Assembly: GCF_051124815.1 (NCBI RefSeq)
Contig: NZ_CP118485.1
Coordinates: 1,736,001 to 1,800,000, forward strand
Length of the DNA stretch: 64,000 nt
Source: Azospirillum sp051124815
GTDB lineage: Bacteria > Pseudomonadota > Alphaproteobacteria > Azospirillales > Azospirillaceae
Direction of reading: 5' to 3'
The position numbers and the translations under genes were made by a program. Below, one piece after another: positions 42,301 through 49,470 of this stretch (position 1 is its first letter; each line of letters begins with the position of its first letter). The notes under the pieces were generated by a model. The model searched no databases and was not told where the DNA came from. It worked only from the letters and a program-made list of their open reading frames with translations.

Positions 42301-42878
42301 CCCGGTTCCAGCGTCCAGCGCAGGCTGCGCACCGGTTCCGGCTTGGGTGACGCAGGCGGCGGCGGAGGCGCCACGCTGCGGATCGGCGGCGGGACCGGCG
42401 GGCGGACCAGTGTCAGCGGGGGCTTTGGAGCGGGCGGTGCCGAGGGGGCCGTGGCTGCCACCGGAGGGGCCACCGGGACAGGCGGCGGAGGCGGAGGCGG
42501 GGCCAGCGGCGCTTTCACGTCGGCGACGTCGAACAGGGAGGCGCGGCGCCATTCCGGCCGGCTTTCCAGCGCAAGCATCGCCGCCGCCGCCATATGGGCG
42601 CAGGCGTTGCGGCCACAGGAACAGCTGCGGTCGAGCACGATGCTGCGCTTGCCCTGCACCGGCGTCACCGTCACCGTCAGCCGGCGGCCGAGATCGCTGA
42701 CCTCCGCCTCGATCCGGTCGCCGCCGGGGGGACCCAGCGTCACCGCACCGGTCATCATCAGCGTACGGCCGCGCTGCAGCGTCTTGGCATCGAAGACGCG
42801 CGTCAGGTCCTCCTGACCGAAGGGGACGGCGGCGCCACCCGACGAAGGGCCACGCGGCAGGGCATCGAAAAGCGACAT
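39393..42878 (-). CDS. SWIM zinc-finger SNF2 family helicase
   Basis: The 1161-residue protein starts at MSLFDALPRG. It has an N-terminal SWIM finger (CSCGRNACAHMA, C-x-C-x4-C-x-H, about residue 85), a Pro-rich linker (about 120-190), a middle domain, and a SNF2 ATPase motor from about 690: Walker A in ILADDMGLGKTAQTLAHIA, DEAQ box in MIVLDEAQAIKN, helicase-C motifs ILIFSQFTTMLDLI and SLKAGGRGLNLTAADTVIHYDPWWNP, then RAYRIGQDKPV. This is the bacterial HepA-like class, probably remodelling nucleoprotein in repair or transcription. Ends 9 bp from the convergent DUF4405 gene. Confidence 0.88.
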   Translation of the reverse strand: MSLFDALPRGPSSGGAAVPFGQEDLTRVFDAKTLQRGRTLMMTGAVTLGPPGGDRIEAEVSDLGRRLTVTVTPVQGKRSIVLDRSCSCGRNACAHMAAAAMLALESRPEWRRASLFDVADVKAPLAPPPPPPPVPVAPPVAATAPSAPPAPKPPLTLVRPPVPPPIRSVAPPPPPASPKPEPVRSLRWTLEPGQGDVACYILAEFVAEGATDASPASPRDVLAKAPRSVDGDADRAIARLLGGGGTERTPVAKSRGEAVDRLLRRLLSTGRLRWRDGTPLAEAPGRTVRTFRDPATRKLRPTGLPERSVLVKGQSYWCVDSATGTVFPVDLQVVEVPKAKPVPAAPPPPPVPSKATPSRLFGPSRGSVASMPRITAPPSMPGSSFRDNAIPGVRSGAADAAAIVERSPRIIARLGRVVTPADGLVDVLRLSFDYGEPGRAVEIEPDDQRQFARYEDEFGDVTFVRRDKADEQAAMDRLSGLGFAQARIEPPKGALNARGSRVHWLTGRDVEERWQHFLTNEVPALTKAGWIVEVGADFGTKVIEPGAEVEVAVRDAGDGWFDLDVGVEIDGERQPLLPILARLVEKGGLSTTRVIDGRAHIVLDDGNVLALPAERIERLLSVLEAMLDSGRSSGDRLKVPLAEADSLLDIDDLIARRGDETAQIDGYLQRLRADEVPGDMTPPPGFKGELRDYQRGGLAWMQSLRANNVAGILADDMGLGKTAQTLAHIAMEEHEGRLTEPCLVVVPTSLVPNWVAEAERFTPHLRVVVLHGVDRHGKLAELDRAHIVVTTYGVVARDVDLLKRLTWHMIVLDEAQAIKNPDGKATRAVAALPARHRLCLSGTPVENNLGELWSQFAFLMPGLLGDRKEFGKRYRVPIEKRGDNTRANLLMRRIRPFLLRRTKEAVAKELPPKTEVVVRIDLERDQRDLYETIRLSVNETVRAALAASGKGLGQNAIAVIDALLKLRQVCCDPRLLKSIAALGGKARPSAKLHALTEMVKEMVPEGRRILIFSQFTTMLDLIKLELEKAHIPYVELTGRTLDRAEPVNRFQNREVPVFLISLKAGGRGLNLTAADTVIHYDPWWNPAAEDQATDRAYRIGQDKPVFVYKLIAANTVEERILDLQRRKGSLSAATIEGKGLVSALDGGDIDYLLGDGDGDEE

Positions 42879-43074
42879 GCGGTGCGAGGTGACCAGACGA
42901 AAGCTGATGGAATGGGGCGGAACGGAACGGAAACGGGGCGTCGGTATAGGATCTTGCGCGGCATGGCGCAAGCCTTAGGCTCAAGCATTGACGCGAATGG
43001 CGCCGCATCGGCGGAACCGGGCGCGGCCGTCCGTCATAGCACAGGATGCCACCGGCTTCACCCCGGTTGGTGAT

Positions 43075-43740
43075 TTACCCGCGATTGCCGGGGAACACCC
43101 GGCCGGCCAGTTCGCACAGGCCGCCCTCGCTGCCCAACTGATGGGCGGCCCAGCGGATCGTCCCCTCAACGAAGGACGGATCGCCGGCATGGACCAACAG
43201 GGCCAGCCCAAGCGCCATCGCTCCCGCCAGCCAGGGGGAGGGTCGCAGGCGCGGCGCGGCGTCGTTGCGGCTGCTCCACAGGAACAGCAGGGCCGAGAGC
43301 CCGCCGATCATCAGTCCGGCCACCACCTCCGCTCCCGAATGGGCCGAAACGGCGACGCGCGAAGCGCCGATGGCCAGCACCAGCGCGACCGCCGCCAGCG
43401 GCAGCGCAATCCGGAGCCAGCGCGATTGGGCATTGCGCGCCGCCAGAGCCGACACCGACCCGTAGAAGACGGCGGAGAAAGCGGCATGGCCGCTGGGGCT
43501 GACGAAACGGTCGCCGGCGAACAGCGACGGGAACAGCGGAAAGTCCGGCAGGCCGCAGCCATGCCCCACCAGTTTCAGCACTACCATGGCGCCGAGGCAC
43601 AGCGACAGGGCGAGCAGCCAGCGCAGCGCCAGCGGCGCCGAATGGTGCCGCCAAAGCGCGGTCGCATAGAGGGCGGAAAGCGGAACGAGAAGGCTGCTGC
43701 TGCCCAGATGGGTGATGGCGCCGCTGGCGGTGGCGAGCAT
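43075..43740 (-). CDS. PAP2 family phosphatase
   Basis: The 221-residue membrane protein has about six helices and the PAP2 phosphatase motifs PSGHAAFSAVFYG (motif 2, His) and GASRVAVSAHSGAEVVAGL (motif 3, Arg and His); motif 1 is weaker (LKLVGHGCGLP region). Substrates in this family are lipid phosphates such as undecaprenyl pyrophosphate or phosphatidate. The ATG at 43740 has GGGGGACC; a GTG at 43782 would add 14 residues. Confidence 0.82.
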   Translation of the reverse strand: MLATASGAITHLGSSSLLVPLSALYATALWRHHSAPLALRWLLALSLCLGAMVVLKLVGHGCGLPDFPLFPSLFAGDRFVSPSGHAAFSAVFYGSVSALAARNAQSRWLRIALPLAAVALVLAIGASRVAVSAHSGAEVVAGLMIGGLSALLFLWSSRNDAAPRLRPSPWLAGAMALGLALLVHAGDPSFVEGTIRWAAHQLGSEGGLCELAGRVFPGNRG

Positions 43741-43832
43741 CGGTCCCCCATGGATGCCGGTGGAAACGAACGGCTTTGCCACATGGTGCGGCGCAGCAAG
43801 ATCGGCAAGAGGACGAATCGAAAGCCCCGCCC

Positions 43833-45227
43833 CTACCCCTCCAACTGGTCGGCGCGCGCGTCGGCGATGACGCAGTTGCGGCCCGACCGCTTGGCTTCGT
43901 ACAGCGCTTCGTCGGCCCGGCGGACCAGCCCTTCGGCGGTATCGCCCAGCCGCCCGCCGATGGAAATGCCGACGGACACCGTCACGTTGATCTCACCGCG
44001 GCCGGCCGACACGGCGAAGGGAGTGTCGGCGATGCGCGAACGCAGGCGTTCGGCGACGATCAGCGCGGCTTCCCCGTCGGTGTCCGGCAGGATGACGATG
44101 AACTCCTCGCCACCCAGCCGGGCGACGAGGTCGAAGGTGCGCAGGTTGCGGCTGGCGCGGGCGGACACCTCGCGCAGAACCTCGTCGCCGATGGCGTGGC
44201 CGTAGGTGTCGTTGACCACCTTGAAATGGTCGATGTCGAACATCAGCACCGACACCGGCTTGTGGCTGTCGATGGCGCGTTCCAGCAGCCGCGGCAGATG
44301 GGCGTTGACGTAGCGGCGGTTGAAGACGCCGGTCAGGCTGTCGGTCAGCGCCATCGACAGGCTCTGCTCGTAATTGGAGCGCAGCCGCTCCTGATAGCGC
44401 TTGCGCCGGATCTGGGTGCGGGCACGGGCCAGCAGTTCGTTCCGGTCAACCGGCTTGATGACATAGTCGTTGGCGCCGAGTTCCAGCCCCTTCGCCACCT
44501 GCCCCAGGTCGCCGTCGTCCACCATCAGCAGGATCGGCACCTGCCGCGTGCGCTCGTGCGAGCGAAGCTGCGAACAGAGCCGCAGACCGTCCTCGTTCAG
44601 CAGGGTCAGGCTGACCACCACCAGATCGAGCGGTGTGCCCAGCGCGCGTTCCAGCGCCTTGGCACCGGTGTCGGCGGAGAAAACCACGTTGTGGTCGCGC
44701 TGAAGCGTCTCCGTCACCTTTTCCAGGTCGAGGGCGGAATCCTCCAGCACCAGCACGTTCGCCCGCTCGAAGGATTCGCTCAGCATGGTGCCGCTGCGCT
44801 CGATGACGCCGAACTGGCCGGACGTGGTTTCGCGCAGACGCCATTCGTCCATCATCATCTTCAGCCGCACCAGCGAGCGGACGCGCGCGAACAGCGCGAT
44901 GTCGTTCACCGGCTTGGTCAGGAAATCGTCGGCCCCGGCCTCCAGCCCGCGGACGCGGTCGGCGATGTCCGACAGCGCCGTGACCATCACCACCGGAATG
45001 TGCATGGTGGCGGGATCGGAGCGGATCTTCTCGCACACCTCGAATCCGTCCATGCCCGGCATCATGACGTCGAGCAGAACGATGTCCGGCGATTCCTTCC
45101 GCACCATCTCAAGCGCGTCGGGTCCGTTGAAGGCTGTCAGAACATTGAAGTACTCGCGCGTCAGCTTCGCCGCGAGCAGCTTCACATTCGGCAGTACATC
45201 GTCGACGACAAGGACACGCGCGGACAT
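43833..45227 (-). CDS. pleD: Response regulator diguanylate cyclase PleD
   Basis: PleD makes c-di-GMP at the cell pole and drives the swarmer-to-stalked type transition. The 464-residue protein has two receiver domains: the first with phosphoacceptor Asp in DIVLLDVMMPGMDGFEV (about residues 49-65), the second degenerate (LDLVVVSLTLLNEDG). The GGDEF domain begins near 290 with active site LGGEEFIVILP and an intact inhibitory site RTFD just upstream. It lies 41 bp downstream of divK; the pair is the classical alphaproteobacterial polarity module. Confidence 0.95.
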   Translation of the reverse strand: MSARVLVVDDVLPNVKLLAAKLTREYFNVLTAFNGPDALEMVRKESPDIVLLDVMMPGMDGFEVCEKIRSDPATMHIPVVMVTALSDIADRVRGLEAGADDFLTKPVNDIALFARVRSLVRLKMMMDEWRLRETTSGQFGVIERSGTMLSESFERANVLVLEDSALDLEKVTETLQRDHNVVFSADTGAKALERALGTPLDLVVVSLTLLNEDGLRLCSQLRSHERTRQVPILLMVDDGDLGQVAKGLELGANDYVIKPVDRNELLARARTQIRRKRYQERLRSNYEQSLSMALTDSLTGVFNRRYVNAHLPRLLERAIDSHKPVSVLMFDIDHFKVVNDTYGHAIGDEVLREVSARASRNLRTFDLVARLGGEEFIVILPDTDGEAALIVAERLRSRIADTPFAVSAGRGEINVTVSVGISIGGRLGDTAEGLVRRADEALYEAKRSGRNCVIADARADQLEG

Positions 45228-45268
45228 CGGAAGGAAATTCCTGCAGAATTGCTACAGAGAAAACTAAC

Positions 45269-45676
45269 TCAGCCGAGAAACTTTTTGACTGTTTCGAGGA
45301 ACTTCACAACCGAAATGGGCTTTGCCACATAATCCTCGCAGCCGCCCTGACGGATTTTCTCTTCATCACCTTTCATGGCGAATGCGGTGACGGCCACGAC
45401 CGGAATGCTCCTCAGTTCCGGATCGTCCTTGATCCAGCGGGTCACCTCCAGCCCGGAAACCTCCGGCAGCTGGATATCCATCAGGATCAGGTCGGGACGG
45501 TGCTGGCGGGCCAGCCGCATCGCATCCATGCCTTCGCGGGTCTGCAGCGTGCCATAGCCGTGCGCTTCGAGCAGGTCATGAAAGAGCTTCATGTTCAGCT
45601 CGTTGTCCTCGACGATGAGGACGGTCTTGGTCGGCCCACCACCGGTCGCCAATGGACCGCACGGCTCCGCTGACAT
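45269..45676 (-). CDS. divK: Single-domain response regulator DivK
   Basis: DivK controls the DivJ/PleC kinases and so CtrA activity. The 135-residue receiver has VLIVEDNELNMKLFHDLLEA, the phosphorylated Asp in DLILMDIQLPEVSGLEVTRW, VVAVTAFAMKGDEEKIRQGG and PISVVKFLETVKKFL, almost the consensus DivK sequence. About ten residues precede the usual start. It is the first gene of divK-pleD, and a CtrA-like box lies about 112 bp upstream of the ATG. Confidence 0.95.
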   Translation of the reverse strand: MSAEPCGPLATGGGPTKTVLIVEDNELNMKLFHDLLEAHGYGTLQTREGMDAMRLARQHRPDLILMDIQLPEVSGLEVTRWIKDDPELRSIPVVAVTAFAMKGDEEKIRQGGCEDYVAKPISVVKFLETVKKFLG

Positions 45677-45787
45677 GCATCCTCCCTGGGTGTGACCCCC
45701 GCGTTCACGCCGTCCCTTGCCGGATCGCGCACCGCAGTTGCGGGATCGAAGATCCGGTATAACCCCTTTCTGATTAGGTCGCGACGG

Positions 45788-45802
45788 TTAAATAGTCGTT
45801 AC
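45788..45802. promoter_or_regulatory. CtrA-like box upstream of divK
   Basis: TTAA-ATAGTCG-TTAC is one mismatch from TTAA-N7-TTAA and lies 112 bp upstream of the divK ATG. divK is a CtrA target in Caulobacter; binding here is inferred. Confidence 0.5.
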
Positions 45803-45932
45803 CGGTGCGCTGGATGACAGCCCTGATGACCGCCGACCGTCCTGCATTCAAACGAAAAACCGCCCGCGGCGGACGCAGGCGGCGATCGGTTATCGGCAAC
45901 GGCAATATACCGGGATGGAGCCGGGCGGCGGC

Positions 45933-46649
45933 TCAGGCCGCCCGCTTCACCTTGCGCTTGGCATCACGGCGGCGGGCACCCTTGGCGCCGTACATCATGG
46001 CGTCGGCTCGGCGCATCACCTCGTCCTCGCTGTCGTCGGCGCCATAGGGCTGGGTGCCGACGGAGAAACGGACCGGCAGCGACTGCCCACCCCATTCCAC
46101 ATGGGTGGCGTCGGCGATGGCGGCGAGCTGGCGGGCGCGGGTCAGGCCGCTGGCGGTGTCGGTGTTGGTCAACAGCACGGCGAACTCGTCACCACCCAGC
46201 CGGGCGACCACGTCCTCCTGTCGGACATTGCCGACGATCATCCGCGCCACCTGCCGCAGATAGGCGTCACCGGCAACATGGCCATGGGTGTCGTTGATCG
46301 CCTTGAAGCCGTCCAGGTCGATCATGACCAGAAGGCCGCCGGCGGACCCGTTGCGGCGGGCCGAGGCCAGCTCGCGCCGGAAGTGGCTGTAGAAGCCGCG
46401 CCGGTTCAACAGGCCGGTCAGCTCGTCCGTCATCGTCAGGCTTTCCAGGTAAGCGATGCGCTCATGCAGCTCGGCGATCGTCTCCTTGGCTTCGGCGAGC
46501 AGCGCGATCGTCTCGTCCAGCGTCTGGCGCTCGGTCCCCCGCAGAAGCCCGACACGCGAGGCCAACGCGACCGGCGACCATCCGGCCGGCACGTCGAAAC
46601 GGTCGGAGGTGTGGTGCTTCAGGTCCAGGGCGGCGACGATGGCGTTCAT
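45933..46649 (-). CDS. GGDEF diguanylate cyclase
   Basis: The 238-residue protein has a short N-terminal region, a coiled linker (AEAKETIAELHERIAYLESL, about residues 51-70) and a complete GGDEF domain with active site RLGGDEFAVLL and an RxxD inhibitory site (RQED) upstream. It has no receiver or membrane domain, so dimerisation may rest on the coil. GAGGAGCC precedes the ATG. It lies upstream of divK-pleD on the same strand, 256 bp away. Confidence 0.9.
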   Translation of the reverse strand: MNAIVAALDLKHHTSDRFDVPAGWSPVALASRVGLLRGTERQTLDETIALLAEAKETIAELHERIAYLESLTMTDELTGLLNRRGFYSHFRRELASARRNGSAGGLLVMIDLDGFKAINDTHGHVAGDAYLRQVARMIVGNVRQEDVVARLGGDEFAVLLTNTDTASGLTRARQLAAIADATHVEWGGQSLPVRFSVGTQPYGADDSEDEVMRRADAMMYGAKGARRRDAKRKVKRAA

Positions 46650-46891
46650 GGGGTCGGCTCCTCTGATGAAGGTCGGAACACTTCGCCCTTACCTAAGCAA
46701 CCACTGTGCCAACCCGCCGCACCCCGCAGATACCAAGCATTTTATGCATTTCCGGCGGATTGCGCCGCCGGATCGTCGGGACGGGATGGAGCCTCTTTCC
46801 TAGTGGACCGGCATCTTCTGCCCACCCCATCCGTTCGGGGCAGGAAATCCCTGCCGGTGAGGGGCTGGCCCGGCAAAAGGCTCCGCCCCCA

Positions 46892-47932
46892 TCACACCAC
46901 GCGATCCGGCGCCTCCCGCCCGGCCATCACCGCGTCGATGTTGTCCAGCGCCTTGAATCCCATGGCATTCCGCGTCTCAACCGTCGCGCTGCCCAGATGC
47001 GGCAGCAGGAAGGCGTTGGGCAGGTCGCGATAGCCGGGATGCAGGTTCGGCTCGTTCTCGAACACGTCGAGCCCGGCGGACGCCAGCCATCCGGCCTTCA
47101 ACGCATCGATCACCGCATCGTCGTCCACGACGCTGCCGCGCGCGGTGTTGATCAGGATGGCCCCCGGCGGCAGCAGCTCGATCCGTTCGGCGTTCAGCCA
47201 ATGCCGGGTTTCCGCCGTGGCGGGGAAGTGAAGCGACAGGACATCGCAGACCGGCAGCATCGCCTCCGGATCCGCGTGATAGATGGCGCCCAGTTCCAAC
47301 TCTGGAGCCAGCCGGCGGCGGTTGCTGTAATGGATGGTCATGCCAAAGGCGCGGGCGCGCGCCGCCACCGCCTGTCCGATGCGGCCCATGCCGACGATGC
47401 CCAACCGCTTGCCGCCGACATGGGTGCCCATCAACTGGGTCGGCGTCCAGCCGGTCCAGGCATTGGCGCGGATCATCCGCTCGCCCTCCGAGGCGCGCCG
47501 CGCGGCCCCCAGCAGCAGAAGCAGCGCGATGTCGGCGGTGGCGTCGGTCAGCACGTCGGGCGTGTTTGTGACGGTCAGGCCGCGGGCGCGGGCCGCCTCC
47601 AGGTCGATATGGTCGGTGCCGACGGAGAAGGTCGCCAGCACCCGCACCCGCTCCGGCAGAGCCGCGATGGCGCCGGCGTCCAGCCGGTCGCCGGCACAGC
47701 ACAGCACGGCGTCGGCCCCGGCCTCCGCGGCACGGGCGGCGATCTCCGCCCCGCTGAAGGCACGGTCCTCGGGATTGAGCAGCGCGCGGTAGTCGCGCGA
47801 CGCCCGTGCCTCCACCGCATCGGGAAGACGGCGGGTCAGCAGCAGCACCGGGCGGGATGCCTGACCGGAGGCAGGGCTGGAGGCGGGACTGTCCGACTGC
47901 GCCGCGAACGGCAACTCGGCAGGGCTTGTCAT
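46892..47932 (-). CDS. D-2-hydroxyacid dehydrogenase (GhrB/glyoxylate reductase-like)
   Basis: The 346-residue NAD(P)-dependent enzyme has the glyoxylate-reductase layout: VLATFSVGTDHIDLEAARA, the dinucleotide loop KRLGIVGMGRIGQAVAARA, catalytic Arg in LINTARGSVVDDDAVI, Glu in GLDVFENEP and His in FLLPHLGSAT. Likely substrates are glyoxylate, hydroxypyruvate or 2-ketogluconate. The ATG at 47932 is chosen (GGAAGGGAA upstream); starts at 47962 and 48022 are also in frame. It is divergent from eipB. Confidence 0.87.
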   Translation of the reverse strand: MTSPAELPFAAQSDSPASSPASGQASRPVLLLTRRLPDAVEARASRDYRALLNPEDRAFSGAEIAARAAEAGADAVLCCAGDRLDAGAIAALPERVRVLATFSVGTDHIDLEAARARGLTVTNTPDVLTDATADIALLLLLGAARRASEGERMIRANAWTGWTPTQLMGTHVGGKRLGIVGMGRIGQAVAARARAFGMTIHYSNRRRLAPELELGAIYHADPEAMLPVCDVLSLHFPATAETRHWLNAERIELLPPGAILINTARGSVVDDDAVIDALKAGWLASAGLDVFENEPNLHPGYRDLPNAFLLPHLGSATVETRNAMGFKALDNIDAVMAGREAPDRVV

Positions 47933-48028
47933 TCCGGCGGTTCCCTTCCATTGATAGGACATTCGGGTGGCGGGCCTTTCGGACCGCGGCAAAAACACCC
48001 ATACTTCACCAAGAGCCGTCAATCACCT

Positions 48029-48898
48029 GTGGATCCCGTCTTGCTCGACCGTATTTCCGCCTTTCCGGCAACCGTCGGCGCGGTCCTCGCGGCCGCCGTT
48101 TCCACCGGTGCGCTCTTCGCGGCCTCCCCTACACTGGCTCAGCCGGCCGCGACCTCCATGGCGGCGGTGGCGGCAAGGATCCAGCCGCACCGCGCGATCT
48201 ACACCATGTCGCTGGCCTCGGCGCGCAACGGATCGAAGGTCAGCGATGTCCGTGGCCGCATGATGTTCGAATGGGCCGACGCCTGCGACGGCTGGACGAC
48301 GGAGCAGCGCTTCCAGCTGCGCTTCGTCTACAGCGAAGGCGACGACATGGCGATGAACACCAACTACACGACCTGGGAGTCCAAGGACGGCCTGCGCTAC
48401 CGCTTCAACGTCCGCAAGCTGGTGAATGGCGAGGTGGACGAAGAGGTGCGCGGCGAGGCGAACCTGAACCGCGACGGCGCCGGCACCGCCCAGTTCACCA
48501 AGCCCGAACCGCAGGAGATGGAACTGCCGGCCGGCACCATGTTCCCGACCGCCCACACGCTGGCGATCCTGGACCATGCCGAACGGAAGGATCCCTTCTT
48601 CACCCGCACCATCTTCGACGGGTCCGACGCGGAGGGACCGACCGAGGTGTCCACCGTCGTCGGCAAGCCCGGCGCGCCGACGGACGCCGGCAAGGACCCG
48701 CTGCTGAAGGTGGGCAAGGCTTGGCCGATCCGCATGGCCTTCTTCCCAACCCAGAGCGATTCGGCCCAGCCGGAATATGAAATGAGCCTGCATCTGCTGG
48801 AAAACGGCATCGCCGAGTCCATGCAGATCGATTACGGCGATTTCACCGTCAACGCGGTGCTGGACAAGATCGAGGCGCTGCCGAAGTCGGGATGTTGA
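48029..48898 (+). CDS. eipB: Cell envelope integrity protein EipB (DUF1849)
   Basis: EipB is a periplasmic beta-spiral protein needed for envelope integrity in Brucella. The 289-residue product is given a GTG start at 48029; a TTG at 48041 is also possible and no in-frame ATG fits. A signal peptide precedes TLAQPAAT (cleavage near residue 38). Family parts are HRAIYTMSLASARNGSKVSDVRG-type opening, FEWADACDGWTTEQRF and the C-terminal LPKSGC. The two cysteines are placed like the conserved disulfide of EipB. Confidence 0.85.
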   Translation: MDPVLLDRISAFPATVGAVLAAAVSTGALFAASPTLAQPAATSMAAVAARIQPHRAIYTMSLASARNGSKVSDVRGRMMFEWADACDGWTTEQRFQLRFVYSEGDDMAMNTNYTTWESKDGLRYRFNVRKLVNGEVDEEVRGEANLNRDGAGTAQFTKPEPQEMELPAGTMFPTAHTLAILDHAERKDPFFTRTIFDGSDAEGPTEVSTVVGKPGAPTDAGKDPLLKVGKAWPIRMAFFPTQSDSAQPEYEMSLHLLENGIAESMQIDYGDFTVNAVLDKIEALPKSGC

Positions 48899-48901
48899 CG
48901 G

Positions 48902-48917
48902 CGGGGCAACGGCCCCG
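48902..48917 (+). terminator. Short hairpin after eipB
   Basis: CGGGGC-AACG-GCCCCG forms a 6-bp stem immediately after the eipB stop. It lacks a T tract and is a weak call. Confidence 0.35.
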
Positions 48918-49069
48918 TGACAATTCACATCGGGTTTGCCGATCCGGGGGACTTGCGACGGTTTCCCTGTTGATCGCGACTCGCCGCTGCGCTTAACTGT
49001 GGGTTGAGGTTTTGCGCAACAGGCCGGAATTTGTCCAAGGGCAACCGGCCGTCCGAGGGTTTATCCGTC

Positions 49070-49297
49070 ATGAGCAAGAAGCATGTCCAGATCGGGCAGG
49101 TTTTCCAACCGGTCGGCAGCGCCGGCGGACGCGGTTGGCGGGTGACGGCAACGGTCAGCCTGCTGGGCATCCCGCACGCCCGCGTCGTCAGCACCGAAGA
49201 CGAGGGCGTGTCGAAGACCCTGAGCTGCTCGGTCCTCGCCGACACCAGCCACTACCGCCTGATCGCCTCGGCGCCGGCCGATGGGATGGCTGCCTGA
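49070..49297 (+). CDS. Small conserved-looking hypothetical protein (75 aa)
   Basis: The product begins MSKKHVQIGQVFQPVGS and contains GRGWRVTATVSLLGIPHARVVS, followed by KTLSCSVLADTSHYRLI, giving an all-beta, SH3-like pattern (about four strands). It has no signal peptide or membrane segment. GAGGG lies 10 bases before the ATG. I do not recognise a named family. It follows eipB by 171 bp and may be transcribed alone. Confidence 0.6.
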   Translation: MSKKHVQIGQVFQPVGSAGGRGWRVTATVSLLGIPHARVVSTEDEGVSKTLSCSVLADTSHYRLIASAPADGMAA

Positions 49298-49336
49298 CGG
49301 CTTTCGCTGGTGGTTCTAATTTCTAACACTACTCGG

Positions 49337-49456
49337 CCCCCTCCCTAACCCTCCCCCGCTTCGCGGGAGAGGGGACTGCCGCCGCCCTGCAAGCTCCCCC
49401 TCTACCGCGAAGCGGGGGAGGGAGGGACCCGCGCGCCAGCGTGGGAGGGAGGGGGC
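49337..49456. repeat. C/G-rich foldback repeat between convergent genes
   Basis: CTCCCCCGCTTCGCG (49351-49365) and its exact reverse complement (49406-49420) form a 15-bp inverted repeat. An outer pair, GCCCCCTCCC (49337-49346) and GGGAGGGGGC (49447-49456), encloses it. It resembles REP-like intergenic elements and probably serves as a bidirectional terminator for the small gene and rarA. Confidence 0.65.
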
Positions 49457-49470
49457 AAATGCATCGCTCC

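Noticed and set aside
46839..46855. GGCAGG-AAATC-CCTGCC palindrome resembling the FlbD-like sites
   Set aside because: It has no sigma-54 promoter at the expected distance and no flagellar gene next to it; likely chance or part of a terminator.
46706..48028. Long upstream extension of the eipB frame
   Set aside because: It runs antisense through the hydroxyacid dehydrogenase gene and has no signal peptide; eipB starts near 48029.
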